Assembly: GCF_000255295.1 (NCBI RefSeq)
Contig: NC_017030.1
Location: forward strand, 2,418,001 to 2,482,000
From: Corallococcus coralloides DSM 2259
GTDB taxonomy: Bacteria; Myxococcota; Myxococcia; Myxococcales; Myxococcaceae
DNA length: 64,000 nt
Reading direction: 5' to 3'
The notes beneath the pieces are model-generated. The model was not told the origin of the DNA. It did not search any database and saw only the letters and a list, made by a program, of their open reading frames with translations. The translations under genes were made by a program, and so were the position numbers. Below are positions 58,788-64,000 of this stretch, piece after piece (the first letter of the stretch is position 1; each line of letters opens with the position of its first letter).

Positions 58788-60023
58788 TCAGGTGCCCAGC
58801 GCGGCCAGGCCTCGTGCGCGCAGGGTCCGCATCCCCACCACGATGCCGAAGAAGAGCAGCGCACAGCCCGCGGTGATGGGCCGCACGCCCACGCGGTCCG
58901 ACAGCGCGCCCTGTCCCCAGACGCCCAGGATGTAGCCCGCGTTCACCAGGAGCAGGAACAGGCTGCTCACGCGCGCCTGAAGCTCCGGCGGCGTGCGCGC
59001 CTGGCACACCGTCTTCAGGCCCGTGAAGGCGACCAGGTACACGGCGCCCAGGATGAACAGCGTCACCAGGGCCACCGGCAGCGAGGGGGACAGCCAGTAC
59101 GCGGCGGAGCACAGCCCCACGAGCAGCAGCGCCGCCTCCAGGAAGGCCCGCCGCCCCATCCTCGCGACGATGGCGCCGGAGCCGAACGCCGCGATGACCG
59201 CGCCCGTCCCCTGCGCCGTGAGCAGCATGGACGTGGTGGTCGCGTCCCCGCCCAGCACCTTCAGCGCGAACACGGGCACCAGCCCCACGAAGGGAGAGAT
59301 GAGCAGGCCCACCAGCGCCCCGGAGCCCAGCGCGAGCGCGATGCCCGGATCCGTCCACGCCAGGCGCACGCCTCGCATGATGCCGGCCCACAGCGCCTCC
59401 GCCTTGGGAGGCAGGGGGCTCGCCGCGCCGCGCATCCCCGCGAGCGCCAGCAGCACGGCGAGGAAGGACAGCGTGTTGACGAACAGCGCCCCGGCGATGC
59501 CCACCTGCGTCAGCACGAGCGCGGCCAGCACGGGCCCGATGATGCGGCCCAGGTTGAACTGCGCCGAGTCCAGGCTGAGCGCGTTGTGCAGGTCCTCCGG
59601 AGGCACCACGGCCACGGTGAGCGCCGTGGCGCAGGGGATGACCAGCGTGCTGAACGCGCCGTTGAGCAGCGAGAGGACCGCCACCCACGGCACCGACAGG
59701 TTGCCCGTCGCGGCCAGCACCGTGAGCAACGCGGCCAGCAACGCCTGCACGCAGATGCACACGGCCATGAAGGTGCGCCGGTCGAAGCGGTCCGCGAGCG
59801 CTCCACCCAGGGGCGCGAGCACCAGCGAGGGCAGGTGCGTCAGCGCGGCGACACCGCCCGTCCAGGCGGCCTGTCCCGTCACCTGCGTGACGTAGACCCC
59901 CAGGGCCACGGACTCCATCCACGTGCCGATGTTCGACACGAGCGTGCCCAGCCAGAGAAGGGTGAAGTCGCGATGAGACAGGGCCCGGGCGGAGCCCGAA
60001 CGTGAGAACAAGGAGGTGGCCAC
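58788..60023 (-). CDS. MFS transporter, probable product exporter
   Basis: 411 residues from a GTG at 60023; the frame is open to 60938 but homology starts at LSHRDFTLLWLGTLVSNIGTWMES. That pattern plus GGALADRFDRRTF is typical of the MFS_3 (enterobactin exporter-like) group. Twelve membrane segments are expected. It lies directly beside the LysK homologue at the edge of the cluster, so export of the metabolite or self-resistance is likely. The ribosome binding site is weak, so the start is uncertain by a few codons. Confidence 0.87.
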   Translation of the reverse strand: MATSLFSRSGSARALSHRDFTLLWLGTLVSNIGTWMESVALGVYVTQVTGQAAWTGGVAALTHLPSLVLAPLGGALADRFDRRTFMAVCICVQALLAALLTVLAATGNLSVPWVAVLSLLNGAFSTLVIPCATALTVAVVPPEDLHNALSLDSAQFNLGRIIGPVLAALVLTQVGIAGALFVNTLSFLAVLLALAGMRGAASPLPPKAEALWAGIMRGVRLAWTDPGIALALGSGALVGLLISPFVGLVPVFALKVLGGDATTTSMLLTAQGTGAVIAAFGSGAIVARMGRRAFLEAALLLVGLCSAAYWLSPSLPVALVTLFILGAVYLVAFTGLKTVCQARTPPELQARVSSLFLLLVNAGYILGVWGQGALSDRVGVRPITAGCALLFFGIVVGMRTLRARGLAALGT

Positions 60024-60122
60024 GGAGATACTCTTTCTACAGTGCGTCCCTGACGCATGCTCGGTGGGCGCACGCCTACACGGTGGTTGACTCCCTGCCT
60101 GCCTTGGGAGACGGGGAAACCC

Positions 60123-61049
60123 ATGACGCGGCACAAGGTTCTCGTGGTTCCCCGGGAGATTGCCGGCGAGCGGCTCGACCGGTTCCTGACGAAGCACGTC
60201 CCGGGCCTCACGCCGGAGCGGGCCCGGGCAATGCTGGACGCGGGGCGCGTGCGCATCCGGGGCAAGAAGGCGCAGGCCACGCGCAAACTGTGGGGCGGCG
60301 AGGAGCTCACCCTGGAGGTGCCGGAGCCGCGGCCGTCGCCGCATGCCTCGGTGGAGGGGCCGGAGCTGCCGGTGCTGTACGACGACGCGGCGCTGATCAT
60401 CGTGGCGAAGCCGCCGGGGCTGGTGGTGGAGCCGGAGGGGCGGGCGGCGTCGGTGGTGGGGCTGCTCGCGGCGCGGTGCCCGCCGTTCGACGTGGAGGGC
60501 TTGGTACAGCCGGGCGTGGTGCACCGGTTGGACCGGGAGACGAGCGGATGTCTGGCATTGGCCCGGACGGATGACGCGGTGGCGGCGCTCCTGAAGGCGT
60601 TCCAGGAGAAGCGCGTGGACAAGCGCTACCAGACGCTGGTGCTGGGGCGTCCGCCGGACACCGGGCACCTGGAAGGACCGTACGCGAGGGACCCGAAGGA
60701 TCCACGCCGCTTCACGACCCGCGTGCCCTCCGCGCGGCGGGCGGCGCTGACGTTCACGGTGCGCGAGCGGTTCCGGGAGGGAGCGCTCCTGGACATCGAC
60801 CTGGACACCGGACGCACGCATCAGATCCGCGTGCAGCTGTCGGAGGCCGGCTTCCCGGTGCTGGGGGACTCGCTCTACGGCACGGAAGAGGCGTGTAAGC
60901 ACCCGGCGGCGCTCGCGGTGGGGCGTCAGGCCCTGCACGCGTGGCGGCTGGAGGTGCCGTCCTCCGCCACGGGCCAGCTCGTCCAGGTGGAGTCGCCGCT
61001 GCCCGAGGACTTCCTGCGGGGGCTCACGGTGCTGCGCGGGGGCGCGTGA
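60123..61049 (+). CDS. RluA-family pseudouridine synthase
   Basis: 308 residues from ATG 60123. The N-terminal S4 RNA-binding domain (RLDRFLTKHVPGLTPERARA) precedes the catalytic domain with HRLDRETSG, where the Asp attacks uridine. IIVAKPPGLVVEPEG and DTGRTHQIRVQL are further RluA/RluC/RluD signatures. It isomerises uridines in rRNA or tRNA; the exact target cannot be told from sequence alone. It resumes housekeeping content after the cluster. Confidence 0.93.
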   Translation: MTRHKVLVVPREIAGERLDRFLTKHVPGLTPERARAMLDAGRVRIRGKKAQATRKLWGGEELTLEVPEPRPSPHASVEGPELPVLYDDAALIIVAKPPGLVVEPEGRAASVVGLLAARCPPFDVEGLVQPGVVHRLDRETSGCLALARTDDAVAALLKAFQEKRVDKRYQTLVLGRPPDTGHLEGPYARDPKDPRRFTTRVPSARRAALTFTVRERFREGALLDIDLDTGRTHQIRVQLSEAGFPVLGDSLYGTEEACKHPAALAVGRQALHAWRLEVPSSATGQLVQVESPLPEDFLRGLTVLRGGA

Positions 61050-61102
61050 TACATCCTGGGCGTTGGGGACCTGATGTTTCAGGGCAGCACGAAGAGGGGA
61101 AC

Positions 61103-62608
61103 ATGCAATCGCGGATGATGTCGTGGGGAAGTCTGTCGTTGGTGGCGGCCCTGCTGGTTTCGGGCTGTGGCTCCTCCACGAGCCCGTCGGGCCCCGTGCC
61201 GGATGCCGGCACGCAGGTGGATGCCGGGACGGATGCGGGCAACTCGGGTGACGCGGGCGTCGCGGACGCGGGAACGGTGGACAGCGGCGTGCCGGAAGGC
61301 GCGCCCTGCGAGAAGACCCAGGGCGTGTGCGCGGGGGCGCAGCGGGCGTGGGTGGACGGTGCCTACGAGCCCGTGTGCACGGCGCGCTCCTATGGCGCGG
61401 ACTACGAGGCGTCGGAGCTGCGCTGCGACGGTCTGGACAACGACTGCGACGGCGTGACGGATCCGACGACGTGGGCGGATGTCGCGCCGATGCAGTGGGC
61501 TCCTGATACTCGATGGGCGGACAGCCTTCCCGTGGAAGGGGGCTTCCTGTTCGTCTCCTCCAACGGCCTGTCGGCCATCGAGTTCCTCCGGCTCGATGCC
61601 TCCCTGACCCTGAAGGGCTCGGCGGCCCTGCCGCTGTCGCCCGCGCCCATTCGCGTGACGAGGACCCAGCTGGTGCGGACCGCTCGCGGGCCGGCGCTCT
61701 TCTCCATCGTCGTGTACTCAGAGCCGAGCTACTTCGTCCGGGGAAGCCTCACGCAGCTCGATGAGCTGGGCACGCCCGGTGGTGAGGGCGTCGTCCTCTT
61801 CGAAGGGCCCTACACCTGGGCGAATGGACACGTGGCCCCCTCCCTGGATGGAGAGCGGCTCGCGGTGACCTGGACGTGGGAGCTCGCCGGTGCCCGCGAG
61901 GTGCAGGGCATGACCGTGGACCCCGCGGGCCAGGTCCTGGCGGCTCCCCGCGTGCTGCACCGGTCGGACTCGCTGGACCTCTCCGCGGCGGAGGTGCTGG
62001 GCCTGGGGGATGGCGGGTTCCTGGTGAAGGCGAACGAGAACAAGGCGGGCTCGTTCGATGACACGCGCGTCTGGCTGCAGCGTTACGACCGCGAGCTGCT
62101 GCCCGTGGGGGACGAGCGCATCCTCACCGTGAAGTACGCGGCCGCTCCCAGCCTGATGCTGACGGCTCCCTCGGAAGAGGGCGGCGCGGGCGAGCCGACG
62201 TTGCTCTACCGGGACCCGCATGGACTCACTCCCCAGTTCCTTCAGGTGCGGTCCCTCTTCAACGAGGGCATGGCGGAGAGCCTGACCTCGACGAGTCGGG
62301 GGCAGACCGCCCTGTTCGGCGCGACGATGACCTCGCGGGGGCTCCAGCTGGCGTGGCTCTCCATGCCCATGGTTCCCAACCCCGGCGGGGATGCCGCCTT
62401 CGGTTTCGAAGGGCGGCTCTGGGGGCGGAGCGCGACCGGCGTCGTGACGGATTGGACTCCCGGCGCCGCGGCCATTCCCATGAACGGCACCGCGTCATGG
62501 GTGCGGCTGCATGAGCTGGCGGGGCATCAGCTGGGGGCGCTCACGATGACCGCCACGGACACTCCCCGGAGCTACACCCTGCGTTCGCTGCGCTACTGCG
62601 CGCCCTGA
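61103..62608 (+). CDS. Lipoprotein with Asp-rich (MopE-like) metal-binding motif
   Basis: 501 residues, ATG 61103 with GAGGGGA upstream. Lipobox VSGC (about Cys22). A DAGTD-type low-complexity linker (about 30-70), then a Cys-containing segment ending in RCDGLDNDCDGVTD. This last motif is the calcium-binding repeat found in MopE-like and many myxobacterial surface proteins. The C-terminal 380 residues contain repeated beta-rich segments and resemble no family I can name. Likely outer-membrane anchored. Not closely related to the lipoproteins at 1-2380 beyond their general plan. Confidence 0.85.
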   Translation: MQSRMMSWGSLSLVAALLVSGCGSSTSPSGPVPDAGTQVDAGTDAGNSGDAGVADAGTVDSGVPEGAPCEKTQGVCAGAQRAWVDGAYEPVCTARSYGADYEASELRCDGLDNDCDGVTDPTTWADVAPMQWAPDTRWADSLPVEGGFLFVSSNGLSAIEFLRLDASLTLKGSAALPLSPAPIRVTRTQLVRTARGPALFSIVVYSEPSYFVRGSLTQLDELGTPGGEGVVLFEGPYTWANGHVAPSLDGERLAVTWTWELAGAREVQGMTVDPAGQVLAAPRVLHRSDSLDLSAAEVLGLGDGGFLVKANENKAGSFDDTRVWLQRYDRELLPVGDERILTVKYAAAPSLMLTAPSEEGGAGEPTLLYRDPHGLTPQFLQVRSLFNEGMAESLTSTSRGQTALFGATMTSRGLQLAWLSMPMVPNPGGDAAFGFEGRLWGRSATGVVTDWTPGAAAIPMNGTASWVRLHELAGHQLGALTMTATDTPRSYTLRSLRYCAP

Positions 62609-62704
62609 CTTCGCAGGCCCGGCGCCAGTCGCTTCTTCCCGAGGAGTCCGACCTCCTCGTGGAAGAAGCGCGCCGGCTGTGGGGGGTGGAAGCGCTGAGG
62701 GCGG

Positions 62705-62992
62705 CTACTCGCGGCGACCGGTGCCGTCCTCGGCGTCGGACTCGGGTGGCTCCAGACGGGCCTGCCGCTCACTGGCCTCCCAGGAGGCCTCGGCGTCACC
62801 GGCGTGCACGCGGGCGGCAGCCGCGTCGTCCTGGTCGCCGGTCCACGTGGTGTGGCCTCCCGCGAAGCCCTCCAGGGGGCGAGCGCCGCGATGCGACTCC
62901 ACCTCCAGGTCCTTCTGCTCCTGCTCGCGCAGCCGCTCGCGCTCCTGCTCCCGCTCGTGCTCATGCTGCTGTTCAAGAATCCTGTCCGCCAT
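62705..62992 (-). CDS. Small charged coiled-coil protein
   Basis: 95 residues, ATG 62992 with a near-perfect AGGAGGTGATG ribosome binding site. The first 35 residues are almost entirely Glu, Gln, Arg, Lys and His (EQQHEHEREQERERLREQEQ), predicting a charged helix or coiled coil. The rest is polar and probably disordered. No family recognised. The strong ribosome binding site is the main evidence that it is expressed. Confidence 0.7.
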   Translation of the reverse strand: MADRILEQQHEHEREQERERLREQEQKDLEVESHRGARPLEGFAGGHTTWTGDQDDAAAARVHAGDAEASWEASERQARLEPPESDAEDGTGRRE

Positions 62993-63138
62993 ATCGCATC
63001 ACCTCCTGCCCCAAGGTGGGGTGCGCCCGCACGGGACGGCAGGGGGAGGCGGGCGTTCGTGCACGGCCGCATGCCTGGCGTGCGGTCGGCTACGCTCCAG
63101 CGGCCCGTGTGGCCCGGGCCTCACGAGGAGCGCGGCGC

Positions 63139-64000
63139 ATGAACCCGGGAGTCTCCATCGTCGCCGATGACACGCGGAGCTGGGGACTCGAGACCCCTGG
63201 CCCCGGCCTGCTGCTGCACGTCCCCGCCACGGGCCGCTGGGCGCGGCGGCCCGCCGTGCACCTGGAGGCGGCTCGCGACTACCGCATCCGGTTGCGCGGC
63301 GCGGGACAGACGCTGCTCTGGGCCCGCATCGATTCCTATTGGGACCGCGCGGTCCTCCTCCGGGGAACGGCCCCCGCGCCCCATGTCATACCGTCCCTGT
63401 CCGCGCCTGAGGTCCGGGCCGTGGAAGCCGCGCCAGGCACCGAGGCCTGGTGGGAGGCCTGGGCCTGGCGCGTGGCGCGTGCGCTCGTGGAGGCCCCACT
63501 GCCGGTGCTCCACTCCGGGTCCTGGTGTCTGCGCCCCGTGCGCGCCATCGCCGCGGAGAAGGCGGAGCGGCATCCGGTCTCCCCCATGGAATGGGGCTTC
63601 GGTCAGCCGCCCATGCCGCCGCACTCCGTGGCGGCCCTGGAGCGGTACCTGTTCGCCTGGGCGGAGGACTGGTGGGACGCGCGGACCGAACACACGCCGG
63701 GTGTGGTGCTCGGACTGCGTGCGCTCTCTTCGCCCGAGGATGGACGCGTGAAGAGCTGGCGCAAGCGCGCGAGGGACGGGACGTTGCCGCCCGTGCTGCT
63801 GCTCTACGTGGACATCCTGGCGAAGTGGCTGGTGCTGGATGGCCATGACCGCCTGCACGCGGCGCTGCTCGAAGGTGTGGAGCCTCCGCTGCTGGGGTTG
63901 TGGCCGTTCATCGACCGGCCCCGCCCCTGGAACGCCGTGCGCGAGGACGGCGCCCTGTTCAGCGCGGAGTTCCAGCTGCGCGCGGGCGCGACGCCGGAGA
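63139..64000 (+). CDS. Hypothetical protein, truncated by window end
   Basis: ATG 63139 with GAGGAGC about 8 nt upstream; the frame is open to the end of the window (at least 287 residues). No signal peptide. It is rich in Trp and Arg. A late segment, LAKWLVLDGHDRLHAALLEG, resembles the short motif of ParB/sulfiredoxin-like folds (LDGHxRL-A), but the rest does not match. Function unknown. Strand bias and absence of plausible alternatives make it a real gene. Confidence 0.72.
   Translation, partial: MNPGVSIVADDTRSWGLETPGPGLLLHVPATGRWARRPAVHLEAARDYRIRLRGAGQTLLWARIDSYWDRAVLLRGTAPAPHVIPSLSAPEVRAVEAAPGTEAWWEAWAWRVARALVEAPLPVLHSGSWCLRPVRAIAAEKAERHPVSPMEWGFGQPPMPPHSVAALERYLFAWAEDWWDARTEHTPGVVLGLRALSSPEDGRVKSWRKRARDGTLPPVLLLYVDILAKWLVLDGHDRLHAALLEGVEPPLLGLWPFIDRPRPWNAVREDGALFSAEFQLRAGATPE

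Noticed and set aside
58788-60938. A 716-residue protein extending the MFS gene upstream
   Set aside because: The extra N-terminal 300 residues are antisense to the pseudouridine synthase; transporter homology starts at the GTG at 60023.

Overview
The window is very GC-rich chromosomal DNA from a delta-proteobacterium of the myxobacterial type, most likely Corallococcus, Myxococcus or a close relative. Support for this comes from a MYXO-CTERM sorting tail, several Asp-Ala-Gly-rich lipoproteins, a trigger factor/ClpP/ClpX/Lon block, and a large NRPS/PKS locus. The assignment is inference from gene content; no database search was possible.

Layout. 1-3.7 kb: two tandem paralogous lipoproteins and a lone phage-type Bet/RecT annealing protein, all on the minus strand. 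3.9-4.3 kb: tRNA-Lys(CTT) and tRNA-Leu(TAG). 4.4-12.9 kb: protein quality control (tig, clpP, clpX, a prolyl oligopeptidase, lon). 13-16.8 kb: peptide ABC transporter lipoprotein and two permeases. 16.9-29.4 kb: housekeeping and envelope genes (response regulator, YqgE-BolA-Grx4 operon, RsmE, DTW protein, di-haem peroxidase, MYXO-CTERM beta-helix protein, phosphoglycerate mutase and others).

29.5-60 kb is a biosynthetic gene cluster. Its assembly line has two free-standing carrier proteins, a KS-AT-ACP-TE polyketide synthase, a convergent 4274-residue four-module NRPS and an acyl-AMP ligase. Next to it, on the plus strand, lies an amino-group-carrier-protein (LysW-type) pathway: split transketolase, AmCP, LysX-like ligase, LysY/ArgC-like reductase, an HK97-fold encapsulin-like shell protein, a sulfotransferase, an atypical SDR, a LysZ-like kinase and a LysK-like hydrolase, followed by an MFS exporter on the minus strand. 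The proposed logic is that glutamate is attached to the AmCP C-terminus, phosphorylated, reduced to the semialdehyde, extended by two carbons by transketolase, tailored, and released as an unusual amino acid for the NRPS. The shell protein matches my recollection of 'Family 3' natural-product encapsulins, and is the most exciting element of the window.

The AmCP operon is split by about 1.1 kb of tandem repeats: 17 copies of a partly palindromic 25-bp motif at about 68-73 bp spacing. Two more copies lie between the ABC-transporter binding protein and its permease. 60.1-64 kb: an RluA-family pseudouridine synthase, another lipoprotein, a small charged protein and a truncated unknown gene.
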